A stretch of 62,385 nt of DNA from Streptomyces sp. NRRL B-1140 (lineage in GTDB: Bacteria; Actinomycetota; Actinomycetes; Streptomycetales; Streptomycetaceae), in NCBI RefSeq assembly GCF_001280065.1, contig NZ_LGEA01000110.1:1-62385 (forward strand), given 5' to 3'. Below the pieces are notes generated by a model, which did not search any database, was not told the origin of the DNA, and saw nothing but the letters and a program-made list of their open reading frames with translations. The translations under genes were made by a program, and so were the position numbers. Below, in pieces: positions 31,151-40,094 of the stretch. Each line of letters starts with the position of its first letter. Positions within the stretch are counted from its first letter, which is position 1.

Positions 31151-31882
31151 TCAAGCCGCTTCCAGCACCCGCCGGAGCACGGCGTGCACGTCGGCGCGGT
31201 GGCGGGACCACCACAGCGCCTCGAAGTCGATGCGCGGACCGGAGAGCTGCAGATGCGGCATGGCGGCCAGCAGCGCCGGCACCTCGCCGACCGCGACGGC
31301 CGTCTCCGCGTCCTCCCGCGGGCCCGGCCCGCACGCCAGCACGCGCCGGAAGCCCGCCGCGCGCAGCGCCGACAGGCCCTCCGCGTCACCGCCTGCGGGG
31401 ACGGGCGCCCGAGGGACGTGACGGTCATGCACGTCATGACGCCCGGTCAGAATGTTCCGGACGGCCTTCTCCAGGTCCAGGCCGCCCGCCACGTGGGCCG
31501 CGGCCACCGTGCCGGAACCGGCCCCGGCCACCGCGCCGATGCGCATCCCCCAGTCCTGCCACGTCCGGTACAGCGCCACCTGGTAGGCGAACAGCGCGGC
31601 CCGGCCGAAGTCCGCACGGTCCAGCAGCCCGGCGTCGGCGCCGTGCTCGGGCGCGAAGACCGCCGCCGCCAGGGGCAGGGGCAGGCGTGCGTCGAGCACC
31701 CGGCACCCGGTGTCGAACTGCGCGCGGAAGACGGGGAACGCCCCGTACAGGGACCGCACCATAGCGGGCCGCACCCGCCGCCCGGCGACGAACAGCACCG
31801 CCGTCTCACCTTTGCCCGCCACCAGCACCGGTGTACGTGCTGCCGAGGCTTCCGGCCCGTTCCCGCCACGGCCCCGGCTCAT
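31151..31882 (-). CDS. Acyltransferase (PKS AT)-like protein lacking the catalytic Ser-His
   Basis: 243 residues aligning with PKS AT domains: VLFVAGRRVRP in place of the FPGQGSQ motif, SLYGAFPVFRAQFD, ALFAYQVALYRTWQDWG and AAAHVAGGLDLEKAV. The GHSxG nucleophile motif reads G-A-G-S-G when anchored on the AAAHVAG that follows, so the Ser is Gly and the His is Ala. It is also shorter than a full AT (about 300 residues). The gene has a good ribosome site (ggaggagg) and no disruption, so it is conserved but probably not a transferase. It is the last gene of the minus-strand cluster. Confidence 0.75.
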   Translation of the reverse strand: MSRGRGGNGPEASAARTPVLVAGKGETAVLFVAGRRVRPAMVRSLYGAFPVFRAQFDTGCRVLDARLPLPLAAAVFAPEHGADAGLLDRADFGRAALFAYQVALYRTWQDWGMRIGAVAGAGSGTVAAAHVAGGLDLEKAVRNILTGRHDVHDRHVPRAPVPAGGDAEGLSALRAAGFRRVLACGPGPREDAETAVAVGEVPALLAAMPHLQLSGPRIDFEALWWSRHRADVHAVLRRVLEAA

Positions 31883-31934
31883 CGGTCCGCCTCCTCCCGC
31901 GCCCCGGCCGCCGTACCCTGGCTCACGGGTCCGC

Positions 31935-32756
31935 TCAGGCGGCGAACAGGTCGAAGGTGGAGGTGTTGCGCGGCCCCGCCAGGACGTCGAGCTGGGGGTC
32001 GACGGACAGCATGGCCTGGTGCATGCGCTGCAACTGGGGCGAGGGCTCGACTCCGAGCTCGTCGATGAGCCGCATCCGCAGCCGGCGGTAGACCTCGAGC
32101 GCGGACGCCTGCCGGCCCGACCGGTACAGGGCCACCATGGCCTGCGAGTGCAGCCCCTCGTGCTGGGGGTGACGTGCCGTCAGGTCGGCGAGTTCGGCTA
32201 TGAGTTCGGTGTGCCGGCCCAGCCGGAGGTCGGCGTCTATGCGCCGCTCCACGGTGACCAGGCGGCTCTCCTGCAGCCGTACGACCTCGATGTCGAGCAC
32301 GGGCCCGACCTTCACGTCCACCAGCGGGGCGCCGCTCCACAGGTCCAGGGCCGCGCGGAAGCGGGCGGCGGAGATCTCGTTGTCCCCGGCCCCGAAGGCG
32401 GTCCGTCCCTCGCGCACCAGCTTCTCGTACTGGTGGACGTCGACGCAGTCGCCGTCGATCTGCAGCAGGTAGCCGCCGTGCCGGGTGGCGAGCACGTCCT
32501 TGGCGCCCGCCGGTGAGCCGGGTCCCATCGCCGTGCCTAGTTTCCGCCGCAGTTGCAGGATGTACGTCTGCAGGGTGGTCAGCGCGCTCGCGGGAGGCGT
32601 GGTGCCCCACAGTTCCTCCATGAGGGTGGGCACAGGCATGACCCGTCCCGGGTACAGCGCCAGAAGCGCCAGCACCTGCCGCGGCTTCCCGGCCGTCGGA
32701 ACGATCGAGCCCCCGTTGACCTCGGCACTCAACGGACCCAGGATTTGAATCTTCAC
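31935..32756 (-). CDS. SARP-family transcriptional activator (third)
   Basis: 273 residues from GTG 32756 with ggagg upstream. An N-terminal OmpR-type winged helix (KIQILGPLSAEV, KPRQVLALLALYPGRV, LQTYILQLRRKL) is followed by the bacterial transcriptional activator (BTAD) domain (about 95-240), the standard small SARP layout. SARPs bind direct repeats near -35 of biosynthetic promoters and recruit RNA polymerase. Unlike the other two SARPs here I see no ARE-like site in its 234-bp upstream gap, which does contain repeated gtcgagctc motifs (32768-32795). Confidence 0.95.
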   Translation of the reverse strand: MKIQILGPLSAEVNGGSIVPTAGKPRQVLALLALYPGRVMPVPTLMEELWGTTPPASALTTLQTYILQLRRKLGTAMGPGSPAGAKDVLATRHGGYLLQIDGDCVDVHQYEKLVREGRTAFGAGDNEISAARFRAALDLWSGAPLVDVKVGPVLDIEVVRLQESRLVTVERRIDADLRLGRHTELIAELADLTARHPQHEGLHSQAMVALYRSGRQASALEVYRRLRMRLIDELGVEPSPQLQRMHQAMLSVDPQLDVLAGPRNTSTFDLFAA

Positions 32757-32990
32757 GGTGTCCTCCGCTCGTCGAGCTCGTCGAGCTCCTCGAGTCCTCT
32801 GTCCAGTTCCTTTCGATGGCCAGAAAACTGCGTCACGAGCACGCTAGCCGCGTCCGTGTTCCCCAGCGTTTTTCTGCAGTCGCCCTCAAGCGGAGCTCCA
32901 CGTGCGGTGTGGTGCCGGGTGCTGGGACGGCCCGGCCGGGGCCGTCCGTCCCGTTCACCGGGGCGCCTGTCCGACCCGGTCCGCGCGTCG

Positions 32991-33833
32991 TCACACGGCC
33001 GGGCCGCCCACCGGTTCGGGCAGCGGGATGTCCTGCGGGGCCGCGCGGGCCCACGGGAAGCCGTGGTGGAACTGGAGTACGGCGGGCTGTCCGTCGCCGG
33101 CCGGTACGGCGACCGCGACCAGGACGCCGGGCACCGGCTCCAGCTCCACGAAGCACCACCGGCCGAACCGGTCCTGTTCCGGCGGGCGGAAGGCGGTCAC
33201 GCCCCGGTCGTCGTCGAGAGTGAAGGCGAACTCGTCGAAGGGCAGGCCGAGTCCGAGTCCGAGCGCCTTGGAGTACGCCTCCTTCAGCGTCCACAGCCGC
33301 AGCACCCGCCGGTCACGGGCGTGGCCCGGTGGCACCCGCGTCACCCATTCCTGTTCCTCGGGCGCGAAGGTGCCCGTGATGGTGTCGATGCCCCGCGCAT
33401 CCCGGTCGAGCCCTTCGACGTCCACGCCGATGCGGTGCCTGCGGACGACGCCGAGGAGGTTGTAGCCGCCGGCGTGGGAGAGGTTGAAGTCCAGATGGGT
33501 TCCGCCGCGCGGCAGTCCGCCCGCCACCGGCCGCAGGAAGGGACGTCCGCGCTGCGAGCGCCACATGACCAGTTCGCTCTCGGCCAGCCCGGCCTCCAGC
33601 GCCAGCGCACGCCGGACGAGGATGTGCGCCACGAGGTACTGCCGACGGTCACGTTCGAAGAGGAACTTGCCCGCCGTCTGCCGTTCCTGGTCGTCCAGCC
33701 AGTGCGCGGCGAGCAGGTCCCTGAGGGCCGGCGTCAGATCGTCGTTGGGGCACAGCCACAACTTGACGGGAGGGGCCTGCTCCGGGGGCGGGAGTCCTTC
33801 GGGAATGCGCGTCTCGGGCTCGGTGACGGTCAT
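32991..33833 (-). CDS. 4'-Phosphopantetheinyl transferase (Sfp type)
   Basis: 280 residues. The family signature is intact: FNLSHAGGY, IGVDVEG and WTLKEAYSKALG. It attaches phosphopantetheine to ACP or PCP serines. Its ATG overlaps the stop of the KS-like gene (ATGA), so it is cotranslated with a catalytically degenerate ketosynthase. Natural targets could be the tandem ACPs at 35.8 kb and the carriers of region 1. Confidence 0.95.
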   Translation of the reverse strand: MTVTEPETRIPEGLPPPEQAPPVKLWLCPNDDLTPALRDLLAAHWLDDQERQTAGKFLFERDRRQYLVAHILVRRALALEAGLAESELVMWRSQRGRPFLRPVAGGLPRGGTHLDFNLSHAGGYNLLGVVRRHRIGVDVEGLDRDARGIDTITGTFAPEEQEWVTRVPPGHARDRRVLRLWTLKEAYSKALGLGLGLPFDEFAFTLDDDRGVTAFRPPEQDRFGRWCFVELEPVPGVLVAVAVPAGDGQPAVLQFHHGFPWARAAPQDIPLPEPVGGPAV

Positions 33834-35746
33834 GACGGCGCCGGCTCGTCCGTGCTCGGGCGTCCGGCCTCCCGCAGCGGCCGGCGCAGCAGCGCGCTCG
33901 TGGGCAGCGGCAGCACCGGAGCGGCACCGGCCGCGTCGGCGGCCGTGACGTCCACCCCGGCCAGCCACAGCCGCGCCAGGGCATCGAGCCGGCGCCCGCG
34001 CCACAGCGCCGCCAGGTACGCGCGGGTCTCGGGGAGGTCGCCGGACAGCACACCGGGTCCGTGGGCACCGCGCAGATCGGCATGCCGCACGCCCTGGCGC
34101 GGACCGCCGGCTGCGGCACCGTCCCGGTCGTCGGCGAACGCCCGGAGCGCGGCGGCCAGTTCCCCGGTGTCCCGCACGACGACGGCGAGGCGGCAGTCCC
34201 TCACGGCACGGCCGAGCCTGAGTTCACGCGCGAGTGCGGCGAGCTCCTGCCGATCGTCCGGTACGGAGCCCTGAACACCGCTGTGTGCTCCGTACACCGG
34301 CAGCGCCCGGTCGGCGAACAGCCGGGCCGTGGCGGCGAGGTGCTCCGGCGTCGGCGCGGACAGCAGCACCAGCTCCTCATCCCCGGACGCGGTGGCCGGC
34401 CCGGTCGGCCGCCCTTCCGGAATCGATCCCGGCCCGCGCCGCGGCGGCTCCTCGAGGAGCACATGGGCGGCCGCGGTCCCGGCCGTCGGGCGTACGGCGA
34501 CAGTGGCGCGGCGCGGCAGTTCGCGTCCCGACTCGTCGTGCGGCCGTGCCCACGGCACGGCCGAGGAGTCGCCGGGGGCCGGCAGCAGCGTGCCGTGGCG
34601 CAGTTGCAGGACCGCACGCACGAGGGCCGCCGGTCCGGTCGCCGCGCCGGTGCCGCCGGTCGTGGCCGCCGCGGTGGCCTCGGTCTCCCGCAGCGCGACA
34701 CCGGTCGCCGTGACCCCCGCCGCGGCCAGGGCCCGGCGGGCCAGCCGGTCGGCGGCGGCGGCCGGCGCGCGTCGGCCGGGGTGGGCGACGGCCGTGGCCC
34801 GCACGACCGCGTGGACGGTGTCGCCGGCGGCCTGGGCGGCAGCGAGCGGCCGGAGCAGTACGGCCCCCACGCCCTCGCCGCCTCCCGGGTGCCGGCGCGA
34901 GGGCTCGAGCCGCAGGTCGACGGCGCCGACCAGGGCGGCACCGCACTCCCCGGCACGCAGCGCGGACAGCGCCTGGTGCAGGGCGACGAGGAAGGACGCC
35001 TCGCCGCCGCCGACGCAGTGGCCGGGTCCCCGCAGGTCCAGCAGGGTGGACAGGCGCGCGGGCAGACCGGCACCGGCGCAGCAGCCGGCCGACGGTACGG
35101 GACGCGACCCGGCGGCGGTCGAGGCGTGGCCGACGGGGGCGTGGGCGACGTAGACGCCGACGCTGCGCGGTTCGCCGTCCGCCGCGGTGAGCGTGTCGAG
35201 GCGGGCGCCGGTGCAGCCGGCCGTCTCCAGTGTCTGCCAGAGCGCTTCGAGGAGGATCCGCTCCCGCGGATCCATCGACGCGGCGTCCTGCGGGCTGAGC
35301 CCGAAGAAGACGGCGTCGAACGCGTCGGCGTCCCGGAGGAAACGGCCCGTCCGCCGCACGTCACCCTCGTCCGGATGCCCCTCACCGGCGACCGGGGTCT
35401 TCTCCCCGGCGGCCGAGGCCCGTTGCCCGGCGTCGTGTCCGCCGAGCAGCGCGGTGTGCCAGAAGGCGTCCAGACCGTCCGCGTCGGGGAAGCGTCCGTG
35501 TACGGCCGTGATGGCGTACCCGTCCGCCGGGGCGGGACGTGCGACGCCCGCCGGCGCGGTCGTCAGGGCACGCGCCGGCGGGGGCTGGGACACGGCGGCA
35601 CGCGGCTCGGCCACCGTCGTCGGGTGGGGCGCGGCCTCCGCCCCGGGGTCCAGGGCCGCGCCGGTCAGGAGGGCCGCCGCCTGCTCGCGGCCCAGGTCAC
35701 CGTTCTTGAAACGGGTCAGGATGTCCCTGTGGTCCATGGTCTGCAC
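33830..35746 (-). CDS. Ketosynthase-like protein with all catalytic residues replaced
   Basis: 638 residues. The N-terminal stretch DHRDILTRFKNGDLGREQAAALL resembles docking segments of PKS proteins, and residues ~75-430 follow the KS fold (FFGLSPQDAASMDPRERILLE, LRAGECGAALVGAVDL). Aligned from LRGP to VALH without gaps, DTACSSS becomes GGGEASF, so the nucleophile Cys is Glu. The VEAHGTGT His is replaced (RETEATAA), and the KTNIGH Lys/His block is missing. A C-terminal region of ~200 residues resembles the KS-AT linker. Start GTG 35746 has ggggac upstream; ATG 35737 is an alternative. A condensing role is unlikely. Confidence 0.8.
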   Translation of the reverse strand: MQTMDHRDILTRFKNGDLGREQAAALLTGAALDPGAEAAPHPTTVAEPRAAVSQPPPARALTTAPAGVARPAPADGYAITAVHGRFPDADGLDAFWHTALLGGHDAGQRASAAGEKTPVAGEGHPDEGDVRRTGRFLRDADAFDAVFFGLSPQDAASMDPRERILLEALWQTLETAGCTGARLDTLTAADGEPRSVGVYVAHAPVGHASTAAGSRPVPSAGCCAGAGLPARLSTLLDLRGPGHCVGGGEASFLVALHQALSALRAGECGAALVGAVDLRLEPSRRHPGGGEGVGAVLLRPLAAAQAAGDTVHAVVRATAVAHPGRRAPAAAADRLARRALAAAGVTATGVALRETEATAAATTGGTGAATGPAALVRAVLQLRHGTLLPAPGDSSAVPWARPHDESGRELPRRATVAVRPTAGTAAAHVLLEEPPRRGPGSIPEGRPTGPATASGDEELVLLSAPTPEHLAATARLFADRALPVYGAHSGVQGSVPDDRQELAALARELRLGRAVRDCRLAVVVRDTGELAAALRAFADDRDGAAAGGPRQGVRHADLRGAHGPGVLSGDLPETRAYLAALWRGRRLDALARLWLAGVDVTAADAAGAAPVLPLPTSALLRRPLREAGRPSTDEPAPS

Positions 35747-35759
35747 GTGCTGTCCCCGT

Positions 35760-36485
35760 TCAGGCGGGCCGCGGCGTCAGCAGGGTGACCGCTTCGTCGA
35801 CCGTGAGCATGTCGTCGCGCACCGCGTCGAGCAGCGCGTTCACCTCGTCCCTGGTGAGGTCGCTCCGCGCCGCGTGCGGCGCGGCGCCCGCCCCGGTAAG
35901 GCTCCCGGCCGCCTCCGGAACGCCCGGCGCGGCACCGGCGATGTACTCCGCCATGGCCCGGAGACTGGGGTGGTCGTAGAGCGTGACGGGCCGCTCGGTG
36001 AGGCCGTACGCCCGGTTGACCGCGGCCACGAACTCGGCGGCCAGGATCGAATCGAGACCGAGCAGCGGGAAGCCGGCCTCCGGGTCGAGTTCGGCGGGGT
36101 CGCAGTGGACGGTCGCCGCCAGGTGGTCGCGCAGACCGGCGAGGACGGCGTCCGCACCGGACCGGGCCGGCACGCCGGACGTGCCGGGCACCCCGGTACG
36201 GCCCTGGACGCCGGCCGCGGCGAGGTGGCGGGCGAGGTCGGCCGGAGCAGGGTGTTCGTAGAGCGCGGCCGCGGTGACGGCCGTGCCGAAGCGGGCGTTG
36301 AGGGCCGCCACGAACTCGGCGGCGAAGATGGAGTCCACACCCAGCGCCTGGAAGGGCTGTCGCGGGTCGATCCGGCCCGGTTCGACGTCCAGCGTGTCCG
36401 CCAGCACGGCCGTCAGACCGGCGAGGATGTCGGCCGTGGGGCCGTCGGGGCCCGGTGGCGGGACGGTCTGCGGCTGGCTGGTCAA
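35760..36485 (-). CDS. Tandem acyl carrier protein (two ACP domains)
   Basis: 241 residues with two ACPs: Ser in LGVDSIFAAEFVAALN (about residue 50) and in LGLDSILAAEFVAAVN (about 137), both intact. A C-terminal tail DEVNALLDAVRDDMLTVDEA may be a docking or dimerization helix. The start appears to be TTG 36485, with aggagg eight bases upstream; no better ATG/GTG is present. The two domains are near copies. The intact serines and two PPTase genes show that carrier function is preserved although the partner KS and AT look dead. Confidence 0.92.
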   Translation of the reverse strand: MTSQPQTVPPPGPDGPTADILAGLTAVLADTLDVEPGRIDPRQPFQALGVDSIFAAEFVAALNARFGTAVTAAALYEHPAPADLARHLAAAGVQGRTGVPGTSGVPARSGADAVLAGLRDHLAATVHCDPAELDPEAGFPLLGLDSILAAEFVAAVNRAYGLTERPVTLYDHPSLRAMAEYIAGAAPGVPEAAGSLTGAGAAPHAARSDLTRDEVNALLDAVRDDMLTVDEAVTLLTPRPA

Positions 36486-36559
36486 GGCGGACGCCTCCTG
36501 TTCGGTACCGGTCTCCCGGAAGCGGTGCCGCTCTCCCGGGAAGGGACGGGTGGTGCGGG

Positions 36560-37417
36560 TCAGCCGGCCGGGGTCAGGCTGTGCTCCGGCGGGGGCTGCG
36601 AAGAGGGGCCCGGCACCACCGGCACGGGCATGCCGTCCTGGGTGGCGGCCAGGATCGAGTGCTGCAGGCGGCGCAGGCGCGGGGAGGGTTCGATCCCGAG
36701 GTCACGCACGAGGCTGGTGCGCAGCCGCTGGTAGACGCCGAGCGCCTCGCCGCGTCGGCCCGCGCGGTGCAGCGCCACCATGAACTGGGCGTGCAGGTTC
36801 TCGTGCGTGGGGTGACGGCTGGTCAGCACCGTCAGTTCGGCGAGCAGTTCCCGGTGGCGGCCGATCCTGAGTCCGGCCTCGATGCGCTGTTCGAGGGCGC
36901 ACAGGCGGCTCTCGTCGAGCCGCGCGGCCTCCATGGTCAGCTGCGGCCCCTTCGGTACGTCCGCGAAGGCCGTGCCGTTCCACAGCTTGAGCGCGCTGCC
37001 CAGCAGGCGGGAGGCGCCGGTGAAGTCGCCCGCGTCCATGGCCCGGTAGCCCTGGCCGGCCAGCTGGTCGAACTCCCGCACGTCACTGGTGCCGCCGTTG
37101 CAGGCCAGCAGGTATCCCCCGGGCAGGGTGATCAGCACGTCCTTGGCCGTCCGGGGCTGCTCGCCCTCCCGGGCGGGATCCTTCGCCAGAGCCACGGCGA
37201 TGAGTTCGCGCAGTTGCAGGACGTAGGTCTGCAGGGTGGTGCGGGCGCTGCGCGGCGGCCGGTCCGACCACAGCTCCTCGACGAGCGAGTCGGCCGGGAC
37301 GATCCGGTCGGCGTGCAGGGCCAGCAGGGCCAGGACCTGGCGGGGCTTCGGCGCGGTGGGGGCGACGGACACCCCGTTCTCCCTCACATCCAGTGCGCCC
37401 AGTACGTCGATGTCCAC
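36560..37417 (-). CDS. SARP-family transcriptional activator (second)
   Basis: 285 residues from GTG 37417 (gagggaga upstream); the in-frame extension to 37489 crosses the operator region and is not favoured. Standard winged helix plus BTAD domain: DIDVLGALDV, KPRQVLALLALHAD, LQTYVLQLRELI. It is very similar to the SARP at 43.7 kb. An inverted pair of ARE-like sites lies 40-90 bp upstream, so a butyrolactone-type receptor or pseudo-receptor probably controls it. It likely activates the minus-strand cluster. Confidence 0.95.
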   Translation of the reverse strand: MDIDVLGALDVRENGVSVAPTAPKPRQVLALLALHADRIVPADSLVEELWSDRPPRSARTTLQTYVLQLRELIAVALAKDPAREGEQPRTAKDVLITLPGGYLLACNGGTSDVREFDQLAGQGYRAMDAGDFTGASRLLGSALKLWNGTAFADVPKGPQLTMEAARLDESRLCALEQRIEAGLRIGRHRELLAELTVLTSRHPTHENLHAQFMVALHRAGRRGEALGVYQRLRTSLVRDLGIEPSPRLRRLQHSILAATQDGMPVPVVPGPSSQPPPEHSLTPAG

Positions 37418-37455
37418 GCCGTCTCCCTCGTTCGCGTGCGCTGCGGGCCCTCCGA

Positions 37456-37510
37456 TTAAAAAACAGCATGTGCGGTATGTCAATAACAAACCGCATGAGC
37501 TGTTTTTAAT
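37456..37510. promoter_or_regulatory. Inverted pair of ARE-like operators before SARP 2
   Basis: Site A, aaacagcatgtgcggtatgt (ending 37480), and site B on the other strand (37486-37507), which reads aaacagctcatgcggtttgt. The two are mirror copies. Site A is nearly the same as the site before SARP 1 at 44604. The pattern fits butyrolactone-receptor (ARE) boxes. The rest of the 287-bp gap 37418-37704 shows no gene. Confidence 0.8.
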
Positions 37511-37704
37511 GGCCTATGCAAGCAATGCTTCGTCGACGTCAGACGTCGTAAGTTCCGTTGGGGTCCAAGCGTTGTCGCCCTGGATGTCCACTCGACCCCC
37601 GATGGACGGCCTCTCCAGCCGTTGCCGAGGACCCGCACCAAAACCAACCGTCCCGGAGCTCCGCTCCCGCGAGGAAGCGACCGTGCGGTCTTACGTGGTT
37701 CCGA

Positions 37705-37929
37705 TCACCGCGGACCGTGAGGTGCCCGTGGGGCCACGTCCGGCCCCCGCCACCAGCCGGGGTCGTTCGACGGTCCTCCGGCCTCCTCGGCCGCCTTCGC
37801 CCCGCCCGACCGCAACACGAGCAGCACGGCCGTGAGCGCGGCGAGTTCCTCCTCGCCGGGCCGGCCCCGCACGATGCGCAGGGCGAACTCCCCCTGGTTT
37901 CCGGGGGCCCCGCAGTCCGAATCGCCCAT
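37705..37929 (-). CDS. Acyl-CoA carboxylase epsilon subunit
   Basis: 74 residues with the small epsilon-subunit pattern: ALRIVRGRPGEEELAALTAVL followed by a short linker and a Trp-containing tail. The start ATG 37929 has ggaggaggg upstream. Epsilon subunits stabilise actinobacterial acetyl/propionyl-CoA carboxylases, which supply malonyl- or methylmalonyl-CoA. No alpha or beta subunit is in the window, so it would have to pair with products encoded elsewhere. Confidence 0.75.
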   Translation of the reverse strand: MGDSDCGAPGNQGEFALRIVRGRPGEEELAALTAVLLVLRSGGAKAAEEAGGPSNDPGWWRGPDVAPRAPHGPR

Positions 37930-38033
37930 GTCCCTCCTCCGGCGTCCCGGTCATCGTCGGGCATCGCGCTCGAGCGGCGGCCGTGCGGCGGTGCGCGCGC
38001 ACCGCCGGGCCGGGCCACACGCCCCGCGCGAGT

Positions 38034-40094
38034 TCACACGCTGCGCACGCGGACGGACTCCAGGGCCAGCAGGAGCGCGCGGGCGCTGTCGGCGGCGTCA
38101 CCCGCCCCCGTCATGATCACGGTCGTCGGCCCGTCGGTGCCGAACGGAGCATTCCGGGCGATCTCGTAGGCGGCCCGGCTCGCGGGCCCGCACCCGCACA
38201 GCACCAGCCGGCGTCCGGGACCCGGCCCCTCCCGCAGGCCGAGTTCCCGCAGACCGGAGGGCGGCGGAAGGCCGCCCGCGTCGTCGAGGACCAGGGACAC
38301 GATCCGCTCCGGACCGTCGTGCTCGCTGAGCAGCAGGTCGTAGGCACCGGGCGGCACGCCCGGGACCATGACCAGGACGATGACGTCCGCCCCCGGCTCC
38401 CCGGCCCGCAGCACCGCGAGGGCGAAACCGCGCGGTCCGGGCTCCTGCCGCGCCGCCAGCGGCACCTCGCCCGCCCGCAGCAGGTCGAGGACCTGGGCCA
38501 CGGTGACCCGCTCATCGTGGTGGTCCGGCAGCAGGCGCAACAGGTGCATGCACTGCGACAGCGTCCCGGAGGCGTCTGCGTCGGACAGACCGGCCCGGTC
38601 ATGGGTGGCGGTCAGCGTCAGTCCGCCCTGGCTGTCGTGCCGCGCGACGAGCGTCACCGGCAGACTCGTGTCGCTGCTCACGCTCTGCGGCACGTCCACC
38701 CGGATGCCCTGCGCGGTCAGTTCCGACCTCAGCGACTTGGGCAGTTCGGGCCGGGTGTCGAAGCGGACGAGCGTGTCGGTGAGGCGGTCACCGGGGTCCC
38801 GGCCGCTCCACTCGCGGATCAGGTCGCCGGAGACCCAGGGGTAGGCGCTCAGGTCGAGCGCGGCGTCGCGCACCTGCCGCAGCAGGTCCACCAGGGGGGC
38901 GGTGGGGTCGACCGTGACGGTCACCGGCAGCGGGTTCCCGAGCAGCCCGGGGATGTCGGCCGCGCCCCGCAGCATGAGGTCGCGGCCGGACAGGTGCATG
39001 CCGAAGCTGACCGGGGCCGGGCCCCGCACACCCGCCGCCCGGTACAGCAGCAGCGCCCAGACCGCGTGCAGGGCGCTGCTCTCGCCGGCGCCCCAGGCCG
39101 CGGCCCAGGAGCGCAGACGCGCGGTCTGCTGGGGGCGCAGGCGACGCTGGATGCGTCCGGGGCCGGTGTTGCGGCTGCGCCCACCCGGCCGGCCGGGGCT
39201 CACCGCTGCGTTCGCGGGCGGGGCGGCCGTGGTCCAAAAGCGCCGTGCGACGTCGGTGTCCTGGTTGCGGAGCCACTCCACGTGGTCGCGGATGTCGGGC
39301 CGTCGTTCGCCGCCCGGCACGACACCGTCGGCGAGGTAGGCGCGGTAGAACTCCCGTACCAGCAGCTGGGCGCCGCGCTCGTCGAGCAGGGCGGGAGGGT
39401 AGCTCAGCAGGATCCGGGTCGTTGTCGCCCGGCCGGTCGCATCGTGCTGCGGCGGGCCGTCGAGCAGGTTGACGCGCAGCAGCCCGGGGCGGTGCAGGGC
39501 GAACTGCCGCGCCCGGTCGCGCCGCAGGAGGTCGTTCCAGGCCACGGTGGTGTGGCGGTGGTGGACGACCTCGACGGCCGCCCGTTCGTGCAGGACGAGC
39601 CGGGGGGCGCCGGTCCAGTCGAAGGAGGCGCGCAGGACGACTTCGCGGTCGGTGACGGACTGCCAGGCCGCGGTGAACCGGCCGATGTCCAGCGGGCCGG
39701 TCCAGGACCAGTGGAGCTGTTCGATGTGGCGGCCGGCCGCGCCGGGCCGGTTCACGGCGGCGAGCAGCAGCTCACGCTGGTGACCCGTCACCGGGACGGT
39801 GCCCAGGCACGGGGGCTGCAGCAGGTCGGCCAGCAGCTCCGCGGTGAGCGGCACCGGTTCCGGGCCCCCCGCCGCGCCGGCCCGGCTCAGCCGCACCAGG
39901 TACCGGCCCGCCGCCTCCTCCAGCGCGACGGAGTACGCGCGGTGCCGGGTGGCGATCCTGGCCGCGACCGCCTCGGCCTGGGCGGTGCCGAGCGGCGCGC
40001 ACAGTTCGAAGACCAGCGCGGAGCCGGGTGCCGCGCCGCCCGGCTCGTGGACCACGGCCAACACGGCCCCTGGCTGCGCGTCATGGCTGCTCAT
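38034..40094 (-). CDS. Condensation-thioesterase-like didomain with both active sites lost
   Basis: 686 residues from ATG 40094 (gggagagcgg upstream). Residues ~100-530 follow the NRPS condensation fold, but HHxxxDG reads PPALLDE (in LLSYPPALLDERG), losing both His and the Gly. The C-terminal ~150 residues resemble a TE: LVLCGCGPASRAAYEIAR aligns with GxSxG...AYEMAR, so the Ser is Gly. Thus the C and TE catalytic centres are both absent from an undisrupted frame. An N-terminal ~100-residue part resembles a second, partial C-like subdomain. It may act as a binding or gatekeeping protein for carrier-bound intermediates (inference). Confidence 0.72.
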   Translation of the reverse strand: MSSHDAQPGAVLAVVHEPGGAAPGSALVFELCAPLGTAQAEAVAARIATRHRAYSVALEEAAGRYLVRLSRAGAAGGPEPVPLTAELLADLLQPPCLGTVPVTGHQRELLLAAVNRPGAAGRHIEQLHWSWTGPLDIGRFTAAWQSVTDREVVLRASFDWTGAPRLVLHERAAVEVVHHRHTTVAWNDLLRRDRARQFALHRPGLLRVNLLDGPPQHDATGRATTTRILLSYPPALLDERGAQLLVREFYRAYLADGVVPGGERRPDIRDHVEWLRNQDTDVARRFWTTAAPPANAAVSPGRPGGRSRNTGPGRIQRRLRPQQTARLRSWAAAWGAGESSALHAVWALLLYRAAGVRGPAPVSFGMHLSGRDLMLRGAADIPGLLGNPLPVTVTVDPTAPLVDLLRQVRDAALDLSAYPWVSGDLIREWSGRDPGDRLTDTLVRFDTRPELPKSLRSELTAQGIRVDVPQSVSSDTSLPVTLVARHDSQGGLTLTATHDRAGLSDADASGTLSQCMHLLRLLPDHHDERVTVAQVLDLLRAGEVPLAARQEPGPRGFALAVLRAGEPGADVIVLVMVPGVPPGAYDLLLSEHDGPERIVSLVLDDAGGLPPPSGLRELGLREGPGPGRRLVLCGCGPASRAAYEIARNAPFGTDGPTTVIMTGAGDAADSARALLLALESVRVRSV

